Assembly: GCA_947650285.1 (NCBI GenBank)
Contig: CANTFL010001026.1
Location: 51,525 to 115,524 of the forward strand
DNA from: Hyaloperonospora brassicae
Lineage: Eukaryota; Oomycota; Peronosporomycetes; Peronosporales; Peronosporaceae
Direction: 5' to 3'
Length of the DNA stretch: 64,000 nt
The position numbers and the translations under genes were made by a program. Positions 23,801-34,869 of the stretch are shown here, one piece after another. Under the pieces are notes generated by a model. It made no database searches. It saw only the letters and a program-made list of their open reading frames with translations, and had not been told where the DNA came from. Position 1 is the stretch's first letter, and the number at the start of each line of letters is the position of its first letter.

Positions 23801-26800
23801 AAACCAGCACGTACGTTTTCCGAACGGCAGCAGCAACGCACTCCTGGTTCGACCTGCTCAGTCGTCAATGTTGGACTTAAGCAATGGGCTTACAGCTAGT
23901 ATAGTTCCACTTGAGTTTGCAAAGAAGCTGTCCGGTCTAGGAGACGTGTCTTTGGACGATGTGTCTACGATTTTCGCCTCGGCAATTGATGGCGGTAAAC
24001 GAGTCTCGCGACGTATCTTTGACGAGTGTTTTTATGAACGCATATGCAAAAAGCACGTGCCGATGCTATCCGCAGGTGATCATACTCAATTGCATGGAGT
24101 GATGGATCGAATCTTTTCTTCGTTTGACATCGAGCGAAAAGGGGTTGTTGACTTCATCGAGCTAATGGGTGGGCTGTCCATTCTCTGTGGTGCTTCTTCT
24201 CGGGATGAAAACGTTTTGGCCGCGCTTAAACTCTATGACGTGAGTGGAGACGGCGTGGTATCCATAGATGAAATGACCCATTACCTCGGGTCAGTATTCA
24301 AGTTGCTCTATGGCCTTGACCCTGCTTGCCGCCAGCTGCTTGTCTCTTCAACTGATGCTTTGGCAGCAGCGACAGCAGGCCACACTTTTGGAGCTGCAGG
24401 AGTGGACCACGATGGAAGACTTAGCTTGGGCGAGTTCCAGAAGTGGTATGCCAAACTCGAACAGGTATCTTTTACCAACATCGTGGCTCCTCTTGATTTG
24501 CAGGAAGTGCGACAGTTGACAAATTTGGGAAACCTAGACGTCGGTGAGGTATTTGAACGTCTTGCGGAACATGCAAACAACGATGGTATGCTTACTCGTA
24601 CAGACTTCGACAATTGCTTTTCTGAAGTCATTGAGATGGCTCACCTGCAGACACAGATAGAGAAGGTGCGCGCAAAGATGGTAGCAGATCGTCTGTATGA
24701 CGTATTTGAATGCGAAGAGAATGGACAAGTCGACTTTAGCGAGCTGGCTAGTGGTCTTTCTGTTCTTTGCAAAGGAGCGCGGGATGCTAGGGTCAAGGCT
24801 GCGTTTCGCTTGTATGATTTTAACGCCGATGGGTTTATATCGAAAGAGGACACAAAGCGGTTTTTCACGTCAATTTTCAAGGTGATGTACGAAGTGCAAA
24901 CTGAAATGCGGCAGGAAACTGGCATGTCGGCTGAGCAACTTGGTGCTGTGACGGCAGAACAGGCGTTTTTGGAAGCAGACATGGACCGTGACGGCAAACT
25001 TAGTTACGATGAGTTTTTGACTTGGTATAACTCTCCGGCACAAGCTAGAATCGGTAGCGCCGTGTCTAATGATGCTGTCGTGAACCCGTTACTACGCTGG
25101 ATACCACTAGATGAAGTGAGGCGGCTTACAAATTTCGCTCAGTACAAGCCCGACGAGGTATTTGAGATTTTTGCAGAAGAAGCGGATGAAAGCGGCTTGT
25201 TGTCGCGGGACGCTTTTAACAAAAGCTTTTGTAAGGTGTCTAATGGATGCTCATCTAAGGCGGAGGGGGTGTCTGATCTTGAAAACCAGAAGAAGTTACA
25301 CGAGATCATGAATGGTCTCTTCGATCTGTTTGATCATTCTAACAGCGAGGCTGTGGACTTTGGAGAGCTTGCCAGCGGGTTGTCTGTGTTATGTGGCGGT
25401 ACGAAGGATCAAAAAGTGGAAGCAGCTTTCTGTCTGTTTGACTACAATGGTGATGGATACATATCGCTAGAAGAGATGACGCGGTACCTCACGTCAGTCT
25501 TTCGCGTGCTGTTCCAAGTATCGCTAGACGCTCGATCTCTCGGCGTTACTCCTGAAGAGTTGGGAGAAGTTACGGCCCAGCAGGCCTTCGCAGAAGCTGA
25601 TCGAGATCACGACGGACAGTTGACACTGAAGGAGTTTAAGAGTTGGTATCAGCAGCCAAGTGGGATCGGCGAAGTTGCAAAAAGTGGAAAACAGTTATTT
25701 AGCTTGACCGAAGCTTCGCGACAAACGAACCCGCAAGACGTGTTGCCGGTGGAAGTGTCTGGATCCGTCGCTGCCTACGTTGACGAGCAGGGCTACGTAT
25801 CACGAGAGGCATTTGGTGAGTGGTTCCGAATTACTGTGTCAACGAGCCAAGATATAAAGTCAGAAGAGCACCAACACATTGATCTCATTCTGGGCCGCCT
25901 ATTCGAGCTCTTTGATGTCGACAAGAACGGTATAGTGAACTTCAGCGAGATCTCGAGCGGGCTATCAGTGTTGTATGGCTGGCCATCCGAGGAAAAGACC
26001 CGTGCTGCATTCGCTTTGGTTGACTATAACGCTGATGGATACATCTCGATGGAGGAAATGACGAGGTATCTTGCCTCTGTCTTTCGGGTGTTGAAAGAGG
26101 CTTCTCCTGCTGTGTTGGATCACTTTGATTGCGAGTCCCCGGAGGAGCTAGGCGTGCGTACCGCGCGGCAGGCGTTTATAGAAGCTGACTTGGATCTTGA
26201 CGGCCGTTTGAGTTTTCCTGAGTTCCGTAAGTGGTATACTTACTCTAACGCTGCGACTGTGGATCGTCTGATTCAGAATAATGTCCCCAGTCGGCTGTTG
26301 CTGTGTGAGGTACGACACCTGACAAGATCGGGTTTGCTATCAAAGGAGCACCTGCTGGGTACGTTTGCCAAGTTTGTACCTGCAGAAGGCGCCATTGATT
26401 GCGAAACAGTTATACAGGCGTTCAATCACTTCCGAATCGGGCGCGAGACAGATGACTCGGTAGGTAGGCTGCGATTTCTGGTTGAGCGAATTTTTGCTCA
26501 ATTTGACAGAGACAATGATGGGCTGGTGGACGCTAGGGAATTGGCTAGTGGACTGTCAGCACTTTTCGGCGAAAGTTGGACGGAAAAGATCCGCGCTGGT
26601 TTTGACTTGTATGACATGAATTATGACGGGCGTATATCGCTTGGTGAGATGCGTTTCTGTCTCACATTGGTTTTCAAAGTGCTTTTTGAGCTAAAGGCGG
26701 ATAATGAGACACAAATGGACGTGACACCTGAGGAACTGGGTGAAATCACAGCAGAGCAGGTTTTTGCTGAAGCAGACCTGGACAAGGATGGTAGTCTTGC

Positions 26801-28451
26801 TTTCATCGAATTCAGCCAGTGGTGCTTGCACACGAAAACAGCGGAAAACATGACTGTAAATGCTGCATTCGACGACCAAGAAGAGCAGCAGCGAATTCGA
26901 AATGTCCAGCACAACCGGGTCAATGACTGGGTAAACCTGGACGTAGTGAAGCAGATGACGAATCTGGAAAAGTTTACGGCTGACGAGGTGTTTGAGATTC
27001 TTGCAAATCGTTGTTCTGATGATGGGACGCTTTCGCGAGAGGTTTTCGAGGAGTGTTTCGAGCAGCTAGTGGACGAGCAGTACAAGAATGATGAGACGAA
27101 CTTAGCACGCTTGCGACTTATCCTCAATCGGTTATTTATCATATTCGACGAAGGCAACAACGGCACAGTCAATGTCTGCGAGCTGGGTAGTGGCCTGTCA
27201 GTTCTTTGTCGTGGCTCGCGGGAGGAAAAGGTGCGAGCTGCATTTTCACTTCTAGGTCTTGACCAAGACGGGTTCGTTTTGCTGGACGAAGTGGTACGTT
27301 ACCTGGCGAGTGTCTTCAAGGTGCTGTACGAGACCAACCCCGGGACGTACGGAAAGCTTGGGTATCAGCCAGGGGAGCTGGCCACAATCACTGCTAAACA
27401 GTGCTTCTTGATAGCGGATCTTGACGAAACCGGAAGAATGGAGTTTGACAATTTTGTGGCTTGGTACAACACAATGCTTGGATTTGAAGCACCTATGGCA
27501 GACGTGGGTAGGAGCTTTCTTGTCCAACAACTAGACAAACAACAAGGGGCGAACGGTGACACGAGCGAGAGTCAGGATGATGATGGCTTGCGTACACGCC
27601 AGCATGGTATAAGTGATAGCCGTCACACTGGGCCACCCTCCGAGTCACTAGGAGGAACTGTGTCGAGTGCTGGTGGTAAAGAGTGTGGCTCGAGCAGTAT
27701 CAGCGCTGCACCTGCCAGCTTCCTGTCCGATAAGATTTGCGGCATGAGAGGGCTAAACGGCAATGCGCTCCTATCCCCAAAGTCATCGTCTACGTTGAGC
27801 ATGAACAGCTCTAACATGGAGCATGTCCGACACCTTTTGAAGCTGGACACGTATGAGGTGAATGACGTGCTCGAAATATTTGCTGAAGCTTCACCATCCG
27901 GTGAGTTGACGTTTGAAGCATTCAAGAAGTGCTTCGACCAGATCATTCGGCTGGCGGGAGGGCACGAGGCACCAGAAGAACGCCACGAAGCCGATGCAAT
28001 GGTTCGTCGACTCTTTCGCGTGTTTGATTCCGATAACAAGAACACAGTCGATTTTGGTGTGCTCGCCAGCGGTCTCTCGGTGTTGTCAGGATCCAGCATG
28101 GATGAAAAGCTTCGAGCAGCGTTCCAGCTGCACGACATCAGTGGAAACGGGTACATCACCCAGCAAGAAATGGTAAACTACATGACGTCGATCTTCAAAG
28201 TAATGTATGAGACAACTGATAGCGCGAAGACCAAGATGGGCGTGTCACCTGAAGAACTTGCCCGTGCAACCGCCGAGCAGTGCTTCGGGCAGGCGGAAAT
28301 AAGCGGAGACAAGAAGCTCAGTTTTGAAGAGTTTAAGAAGGTATGAGAGCGGCGAAATGGTGTTGTCGGGTATTATTTGCTGGTGCTGGTGGTAGCTAAT
28401 GCTGACTGTGTTTGCGCATGCCCACTGTAGTGGTGCATTTCAGGTCAATGA
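20841..28451 (+). CDS. Giant multi-EF-hand calcium-binding protein (11 modules)
   Basis: Predicted about 2,469 residues from three exons: 20,841-21,631, 21,743-28,340 and 28,431-28,451. Intron 1 (111 nt, GTACGT...GCGTAG) is stop-free and a multiple of three. Intron 2 (90 nt, GTATGA...TGTAG) restores the module ending FKKW, then five residues and stop. The ATG at 20,841 is chosen over an upstream one at 20,739 whose extra 34 residues look like leader. After about 150 unassigned residues come 11 modules of roughly 195-220 residues. Each has a degenerate first EF-hand, a loop like DVDKNGVVDVQE, the linker GLSVLCGG, a strong loop like DVNHDGYVSPDE, and a fourth like DMDRDGKLSLKE ending in W-Y. 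This layout resembles neuronal calcium sensor or calcineurin B proteins. The third loop is near-canonical in 10 of 11 modules (module 10 has lost its first Asp). A Ser/Gly-rich insert of about 110 residues precedes module 11. No membrane segment or enzyme domain was seen. It probably acts as a calcium buffer or scaffold (inference). Confidence 0.88.
21632..21742 (+). other. Stop-free 111-nt intron in the EF-hand gene
   Basis: Canonical GTACGT donor and TAG acceptor. The intervening translation is Cys/Val-rich (TG-repeat DNA) and absent from the other ten modules at the same place. Splicing gives QQN-S-MDPADM, matching the module consensus. Confidence 0.8.
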
Positions 28452-28532
28452 AGTGGCCAATCCGTACCAGAAGCAGCACTGCAGCTTGTGAACGATAACG
28501 AAATGTATTATGCTTGGCAACCTATAAGCCCT

Positions 28533-30456
28533 CTACAGGAAAACCTGAATTTCGTCATCTTGCAAAACGACATCGCCAATGTCGACGTCGATGTTTATGT
28601 CGCAGGCGAGTTTGTCGATCCCGATCCCTCCCTCTTCTGCCAGGAGGTCCGTTAGTGCATCAAGCAGAGTTTCACTGATGTTGGCTGCGATTGCACAAAA
28701 GATGTTGTTGGACTTGCGGTGTTTCGAGACAGTCTGGGCAAATGCGAATACTACAGTACCATGAACATCACGCAGACGGCCGAGTATCTGCTTCTGCTCG
28801 AGTCCCACACGGTCAGTAAAGTCCTGAACAGCGGCTGCTCTGGTGAGGAACTCGTCTTCCTTGTCATCGTCCTAGAGCCAGCCGTATACGAGCGCGATCC
28901 ATGAAACCACGTGACAGGCACATAGCAAACGAGTACAGCACATACCACGATGCACAGAAGGTTCATCGCGAGGTCCTCTTCAGTTTGGCTAGATGTTCGA
29001 AGAAATCATGCACACAGTTAGGAAAGTATGACCGTGCGATATGCAGTATGAAGAAACGCTTACTCCTCGCTGGGAGATAGCGGAACCTCAGCACTTGACT
29101 GTTTGCTCTTCGTTGCGTCAGCGAGGACTGCCGAGGACGTTTCCTCTAAATTTGGTAAGAGCGCAACTGAATCGTTTTGACAGTCGTCAGAAGATCTCCT
29201 GTTGCAACAAAAGTACAGCAATACGTCATGAGAATCGTCGCGAACGTGCGCGTCAGTGCATACAACAAAGTCGTACCCTGACCCGGCCACTTTGGTATCC
29301 CCAAGCGGCTGCGCTGCTACAACTTACACAACTTCACATCAGACGTGACAAAGGTAACCCGGTCTAGTGATCGAGAGCATACCAGTTCGAGACAAGCCTT
29401 TGCTTTTTTTGAGCGCTGGATCCGTTTTCGATGGAGGCAGCAGCAGTCGCCGCTTTTTCGGCATGGCGTCGTCGTCTGCCTTCACGTGTATTCCACCCTT
29501 TCCACCCATTCGAAGAGCAAAAGGAATGCTGCTGCTGCTCCGACCACTATCGTTTCGCCCGACGTTCTCAGCAGGGCTAAGCAGCCGCAAGCGTTTCCCT
29601 CTGTCCTTGTCAAATGCCGTGCCTTTCAACCTGAAGCCAGCGCTGCTGCTTCCAACGCGGCAACTTGTACCAACAAGACCGTCCGCTTCGTCGTCATCGG
29701 CAACTGCCTCTGTCGCTTTTCTCTTCTTGGCGGCAGAGGATTTAGTGTCGGCTCGAAACGTGAATGGCAGCCCCCCTGTCGCTTGCAGCTTGAACAGTGG
29801 CGCGGTGTCAGCTTCAGTCGCCCGGCGCACGGGTTTGTTGGCAACGCTCTTGGTAGAGACTTTGGTCAGCAGCAGCTTCCGTGTGCTCGACACTGCTGGT
29901 GCTGCTGGCGCTTCGTTCACAAGCGAACGGCTCGTCAATGGGCCCACATCCTTCGACTTGGACGGAAGTTTCAAGAAGCTGAAGCCCGCGCTCTTTCGTG
30001 ACGAGCGGTCGACCGCCAGCGGCTGGAGGAACCTGCCCGACCTGTGCGCACTGGACACTGCGCTCGCTGCAAGTGCAGACACAGCGTCAAGACAGAGCCA
30101 AACGAACTACAACAGGAGCACCACACGACTTCTTTTCGTACTCTGCTTCTCGGCCGATGCGCTCGCTCCAGTGGTCTTGAGGAAGGAGAACGCGGCCTTT
30201 AGTTTCGCCTCAGTAGTCGGTGCTTTGATCCCTGGGCAGCACACAGCCGCAGTCGTCGCGTCTACTGCTTTAGTCACGCACTCACTTGATCGCTCACGTG
30301 GAAAAGAGTCTCGACAGTTGCGCACGTACTTGTGAACGGCGGCAGCGTCTGCAGCTTGAACTTACCCGTGAACGGGGCTACGCTTTGCTTGCCCGTCGTC
30401 GCAGCTGCAGCAGCAGCAGCGCCTCTGGGCCGGAACGCACTGCCGAGACGGTCCAT
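28533..30456 (-). CDS. Unrecognised 489-residue probable nuclear protein, seven exons
   Basis: Exons (minus strand): 30,456-30,330, 30,231-30,130, 30,066-29,383, 29,316-29,277, 29,198-29,064, 28,988-28,946 and 28,871-28,533. All six introns are GT-AG, 63-98 nt, and every junction keeps phase, giving 490 codons. The N-terminal part is low-complexity: MDRLGSAF then an Ala run, and many Ser/Lys stretches with basic clusters AAKKRK and MPKKRRL that look like nuclear localisation signals. The middle is acidic (VADDDEAD, SEDQTEEDL). The last 130 residues look folded and conserved (FLTRAAVQDFTDRV, ILGRLRDVHGTVVFAF, ANISETLLDALTDLL). I do not recognise the family. Its start lies 121 bp downstream of the stop of the 273-residue gene on the same strand. 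The 322-codon frame on the opposite strand is a shadow. Confidence 0.75.
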
Positions 30457-30577
30457 GTTCGCCGTCTCCTTCGTCTCGACGTCGCTGTGTTTGGTGCGGA
30501 ACATTACTGTGGGGAACGGAAGAGAAACGTTGCCGTGGCAAAAGGGAAACTTCAACGTTGCCGTGCGAGAGTGATGG

Positions 30578-31399
30578 TCAGGGAAACCGCGCGCCCGCTT
30601 GCGCGCGCTGGCGTCGATAGTGACCAATGAGCGCGAGCTCTGCCTGTGCACCCAACAGCTCATCGACCTGCCGCAAGTTGCGCGACCGCACGTTGGCACG
30701 AAAGTCCCTGGGGCTGAGCGACGCCAGTGAGCGGTGACGCACGAGCAGCGCGCACAAGCGCTGGAGCGTCAAATGACCCGACGCCTCTCTGCACTGCTGC
30801 AACAGCGAGAGCAGGAGGTGGTCCCACACGAACGCAGCGAACGCGTCACTGCGGCAGTGTTCGAGCATCCAGCAGACGTCGCCGGGATCGGGCGCCTGTG
30901 CTGCTCCGGGACCCGTCCTGGCGTCGTCCTGGTCCAGTGTCGGGTCCCGTGGCTGCAGGCTCTGGTATACAGTGAGCCAGTCGCTCTTCGTCAGGGCGGC
31001 CCACTGCCTCACGTCGTCCGGCGCGGCTTGTCGCGGGTCAAAGAAGTGCGTTCGCGCACTCACTCGCGTTCGGTCGAGCGCTGTCGCTGGTAGCGCTGCA
31101 GCTGTCGCGTCTGTGCTGTCCCTTAGCAGCGGCAGCAGAGACGAGCGGTCGACAAAGTGGTCGAACGACACGTCCACTGGAGGCAAAAGACTCGCGATCG
31201 GTAGCGCTGGACGTGGCAGGTCAAACGCCTGCGCCACGCGAGTGCCGTTGGGCCGACGAGAGGACGGCGTCGGACCGCGTTGCCGCACGAAACAGAGCTG
31301 GAGGATGTGGTCGGGGGCGAGTCCTTCCTGGTACAGGTTGAAGACGCTGGTGGCGGCACTGGAGGCAGACGCCGTCGCGTCGGCGTCGTCCGCGTTCAT
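30578..31399 (-). CDS. Hypothetical protein, 273 residues
   Basis: Single open exon with a clear ATG (31,399) and stop. It is GC-rich and codes for an Ala/Arg/Leu/Asp-rich soluble protein. The N-terminus (MNADDADATASASS) is likely disordered. A middle part carries VSFDHFVDRSSLLPLL, and the C-terminal 110 residues are predicted helical (WMLEHCRSDAFAAFVW, LCALLVRHRSLASL). No signal peptide, membrane segment or catalytic motif is visible and I do not recognise it. It shares a 228-bp upstream region with the divergent PAPS reductase gene. Dense antisense frames reflect GC-rich codon use. Confidence 0.65.
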   Translation of the reverse strand: MNADDADATASASSAATSVFNLYQEGLAPDHILQLCFVRQRGPTPSSRRPNGTRVAQAFDLPRPALPIASLLPPVDVSFDHFVDRSSLLPLLRDSTDATAAALPATALDRTRVSARTHFFDPRQAAPDDVRQWAALTKSDWLTVYQSLQPRDPTLDQDDARTGPGAAQAPDPGDVCWMLEHCRSDAFAAFVWDHLLLSLLQQCREASGHLTLQRLCALLVRHRSLASLSPRDFRANVRSRNLRQVDELLGAQAELALIGHYRRQRAQAGARFP

Positions 31400-31627
31400 G
31401 CTCGACGAGACAGGACGTGCTCAGGTCGCGCCACCACTCGTCACCCGCCCGATACAGTGACGCTGTCTGATTGGCGCGTGCAATTATGACCTGATCCCTA
31501 CCGCACACTCAGTCGGTCAGTCCAACGCAGCGCGTGCGTCTCCACCACTACCGCCGCCGTCTCGGGCCACTCCGCCCACAATCATTCGGCTTATCTCTCC
31601 ATCAGCACTCGCTAGCCAGAAGTCATT
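31400..31627. promoter_or_regulatory. Shared divergent promoter region
   Basis: Only 228 bp separate the start codons of the minus-strand 273-residue gene and the plus-strand PAPS reductase-glutaredoxin gene, so both promoters must lie here or overlap the genes. GATTGGCG at about 31,470 resembles a reverse CCAAT box. No TATA box is evident. Confidence 0.5.
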
Positions 31628-32728
31628 ATGGCACCTCCGCCTGCGCCCAGCGAGTCCGACTACGCGTCGATGGACGACTACGTTGCCGCCCTCAACGCGC
31701 AGCTAGTGGACAAGTCAGCACAAGAGGTCGTCCAGTGGACGTTTGCCACGTTCGGTGCGCGCACGGTCCTGACTTCGAGCTTCGGCATTCAGTCGGCCGT
31801 CATGCTGCACCTCGTTCGCAGCGTCAGCAAGAGCATTCCTGTCGCCTGGGTGGACACGGGCTATTTACCGAGAGAAACGTACCAGTACGCTGCCCAACTG
31901 ACCAAACTACTGGATCTGGACGTGCGTGTGTACCAGTCGTCGATCTCACCCGCGCGCATGGAAGCGATCTACGGCAGATTGTACGAGCTCGAGACGCCCG
32001 AGGCACATCGTCACTATGGCTATATGCGCAAGGTCGAGCCCATGCAGCGCGCCCTACAAGAACTTGACGCTGCTGTGCTGCTCGTAGGCATCCGCGCCGA
32101 CCAGACACAGCACCGCCAGCACATGAAACGCGTGAATGTGCACGAAGGCCGTCTCAAGATTTGCCCGATCCTTTATTGGGACAAGAAGGATGTCGAGCAG
32201 TACATGGCAATCAATCAGTTGGAGCCCCATCCGCTGAAGGCACAGGGGTACGAGAGTGTAGGTGATGCTCATTCCAGTCGCCCCGTAACGGCAGCGGACA
32301 AGGGCAACGACCGAGCAGGCAGATTCAATGGCAAGCGACAGGAGTGCGGTCTGCACTTGGACATGCACGACACGAAGCTGGAGGACTTAGAGCTCGACGA
32401 CTTGTTTCTCCTCTCAACGCGCGACAACGAGATTCGAGCACTTACAAGACGCACCAAAGGGATAACTGTGTTCACGACGCCCACGTGCAAGTTCTGCCTG
32501 GCCGCCAAGAAAATCATGCGGGAGCGAGAGTGGAAATTCGATGAAGTGAGCATTCCGAGCGAAGTCTCTGTCCAGTCCCTACAGCAAATTGTTGGCATTC
32601 CCGTCAAGACTGTGCCCCAGATCTTTGTGGATGGCATCTACATCGGTGGCTACACGGAGCTGGTGGCACACCTTGGTATCCTATCGCGCAGCGTCCATAT
32701 GCAAGACGCAAATGTCGCAACAGAATGA
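31628..32728 (+). CDS. PAPS reductase-glutaredoxin fusion
   Basis: Single-exon gene of 366 codons for sulfate assimilation: it reduces phosphoadenylyl sulfate to sulfite. Residues 30-245 are a CysH-type domain with the nucleotide-binding start LTSSFGIQSAV (48-58), DTGYLPRETY, and the catalytic ECGLH (239-243, C240). Where plant and bacterial APS reductases carry Cys pairs for an iron-sulfur cluster, this one has HYGYMRKVEPM without Cys, which points to PAPS rather than APS as substrate. Residues 275-350 are a glutaredoxin with a CKFC active site (287-290), TVPQIFVDG and GGYTEL. The fused redoxin probably supplies electrons to C240. The layout is like plant APS reductase, but on a cluster-free PAPS-type domain. 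No transit peptide is obvious. Confidence 0.9.
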   Translation: MAPPPAPSESDYASMDDYVAALNAQLVDKSAQEVVQWTFATFGARTVLTSSFGIQSAVMLHLVRSVSKSIPVAWVDTGYLPRETYQYAAQLTKLLDLDVRVYQSSISPARMEAIYGRLYELETPEAHRHYGYMRKVEPMQRALQELDAAVLLVGIRADQTQHRQHMKRVNVHEGRLKICPILYWDKKDVEQYMAINQLEPHPLKAQGYESVGDAHSSRPVTAADKGNDRAGRFNGKRQECGLHLDMHDTKLEDLELDDLFLLSTRDNEIRALTRRTKGITVFTTPTCKFCLAAKKIMREREWKFDEVSIPSEVSVQSLQQIVGIPVKTVPQIFVDGIYIGGYTELVAHLGILSRSVHMQDANVATE

Positions 32729-33395
32729 AAGTAGCTGGCATCGACGTTGCTGTGCAGCTGGAAAGCAGGTACAGGACTCGCTGCTACCAGATGGCAACAA
32801 CGCAGTGGCGCTCTCCATGTCTCCGTGTCAAGATTTTGCAGCTTTCGCCGTGGGCAAGCTGCTGACGTGGTATTTCAGCTGCCATTGCACTTCTGCACTG
32901 CTGGACATTGTGTGGTCTCACAGCTGGATGGCTGAGGATAAGTGAGCAAGCGAGCAGACATGGCAATCTTTACGGCGCTCGTTTCTACGAACGCGTGATT
33001 GCCCATTCAGTCGCAAGTAACTGGAGGATCGTTTTGTCCAGCGCCCGGCCAAGTTGTGGCATCACTATCGCTTTTTCGGTCGAACCTAAACTGGACAGCG
33101 CCTCCGCTAGCCCCCGCCAACGAGATCGGAACACCGCTGTGTCTTGTCTTCTTTCGGATCCTTTGCTGGAAACAGTCTGTACAAGTATCCGGTCCGTCAA
33201 AACGGAAGCGGTGCGCAAGAACAAGCCAACTGCTATGACAGATGATGTCGACGGAGACCTCTAGGCTGAATCCATCCACTACCCGAGCGCTGTCGCCGAT
33301 GTAGTGGCACTGATATGGAGGTGCTTGACAAGGTATGCATTCTTTTGCCGGTTTCGACAAGCCAACGAACTCTTCTGCGAACAGACTCGAAGACC
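32729..33395. other. Region without a supported gene
   Basis: Overlapping short frames on both strands, none with a recognisable domain or consistent splice structure. Confidence 0.5.
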
Positions 33396-34651
33396 ACGTT
33401 ATGCTACAAAAGCACCATCTCGCATAGGACTACGCTGTCGGACGACCTCCGCGCTGCCAGCTGGAGTCGTAGGACGATAGGGTCTTTTTCTTCTTGCTTT
33501 GTCGGACGCTATCTGCAGCTGCAGGACACACAAAACCCCGTCGAGAACGCATGTTGCTGAGCTACCGTCCTCATCAGTCGGACGCTCGCCCCAACTGGGC
33601 GATAGTGATTGCCGTTCGTGGCAAGTGCAGGAAAAGCGATGACGAACGCCGATGGTACCACAACGCTGTCGTGACGTAAACGGGAGATCGCTGTCTTTTG
33701 CACACGCTTCGTATGGCACAAACCTACACATACTCGCCATACTTACATACAGGCTGTCGATGACTTTTTCGTTCAACTTGAAGACCACGTCCTGCTGGCC
33801 AGGACGCAAAGCCGCAGGCATCGTCGGATGGTCGGGTGACGTGTGGACCTCGTGAGCCCAGCAATCAGTACAAGAGCCTTCTGTACTCGCACGTTGAGGT
33901 GCCACGGTATAGAGCACGTACGGATACGAGGAGCGTTGTATTAACTACTACAAGATCGATGATATTCAAGCAACTGGCGCACTCGCGACCACGAGCCGCT
34001 ACCGCCGTATGTGGTCAACATTCAACTTCGGCTTAGCGAAGTTTCCTGCTAGATGGTGTACGTCTACACGGATTGTCTGTCCAGATACGTGGGCCAGCAG
34101 CAAAGGCAGAGCTCACATCCGGTGACTAGGGATGCAACTTGTGGCCAACATTGCGTCTTGTAAGTTGCTATCGCTACGTGCCTTCGAGCGAAACAATCGG
34201 TAGCACAAACCGTTTGGGGATTGGCGAAAGCTATGGGCGTGTGCTGGACATCCTTCTGCTTCTCGTCACCTCGTGCACCCCATCGCTCGGCATCGTTCTT
34301 TCGTTGAAGTGCATCAGTGTGAGCTGGGCGCCATGCTCGGCTTTGACTGTCACGTAGCCGCAGAGCGCCCACGTTGTTGCGGTGCGCACGAAGGCGAAAG
34401 TTATGGAAAGGCCAAGTGTTGCCGTGTCGTCAATATAGAGCGTCACTAGGGGCTCCAGAGTTCATTACTGCGTCGGTGACGACGCACATGACGGCCGAGC
34501 ACACATCGCGAGACGGAAGTTTACGGCACGTCCCTTGAGTGTAGTCAACCTCTCTGCCCTCTTTGTGGCCGTTTTCGTTCCAGGAGATTCGAAAACGGGC
34601 GCTTGCAATTGTGCAAAGTAGCATTCTCACATGGCGTGCGTGCCGTAACAA
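33396..34651 (-). pseudogene. Possible broken or unresolved minus-strand gene
   Basis: Protein-like minus-strand stretches occur in changing frames. A first (34,651-34,430) ends DAVMNSGAP. It is continued in another frame by LYIDDTATLGLSITFAF (34,446-34,260). After a stop-rich gap comes TMPAALRPGQQDVVFKLNEK (about 33,825-33,755), followed by a GTATGT donor. Across it lies AISRLRHDSVVVPSAF (33,700-33,510). The pieces look like one beta-rich protein, but the first junction needs a frameshift, so it may be a pseudogene. No family assigned. Confidence 0.3.
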
Positions 34652-34673
34652 CGTGACTAAATGAGCCTTTGCA

Positions 34674-34852
34674 ATAGTAGTAGTTCTAATAGAAGTAATA
34701 GTAGCAGTAGTTACAGTAGGAGTAGCAGCAGTAGTTATGGTAGTAGGAGTAGCAGCAGTAGTTATGGTAGTAGTAGTAGTAGTAGTAGTAGTAGGAGTAG
34801 TAGTAGTAGTAGCAGTTGCAGTAATTTAAGTCATTGTAGTAGCAGCTTGTCG
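34674..34852. repeat. AGT/AGC trinucleotide microsatellite
   Basis: About 180 bp of imperfect AGT repeats with AGC, GGT and TAT interruptions. It includes a nearly exact double copy of a longer unit (AGGAGTAGCAGCAGTAG twice, 34,728-34,765). The six-frame Ser-rich and Tyr-rich translations are artefacts of the repeat. Confidence 0.9.
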
Positions 34853-34869
34853 CTGTGGTAGTGGTGACG

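Noticed and set aside
29339..30082. Separate 247-residue gene ending at 29,339
   Set aside because: Its start codon is not ATG, and phase-consistent introns on both sides join it to the seven-exon model. The last 16 residues are then intron sequence.
29367..30335. 322-codon plus-strand frame
   Set aside because: It is antisense to the seven-exon minus-strand gene. It runs through three of that gene's exons and two introns, and its translation is Ser/Leu/Pro-rich without domain features.
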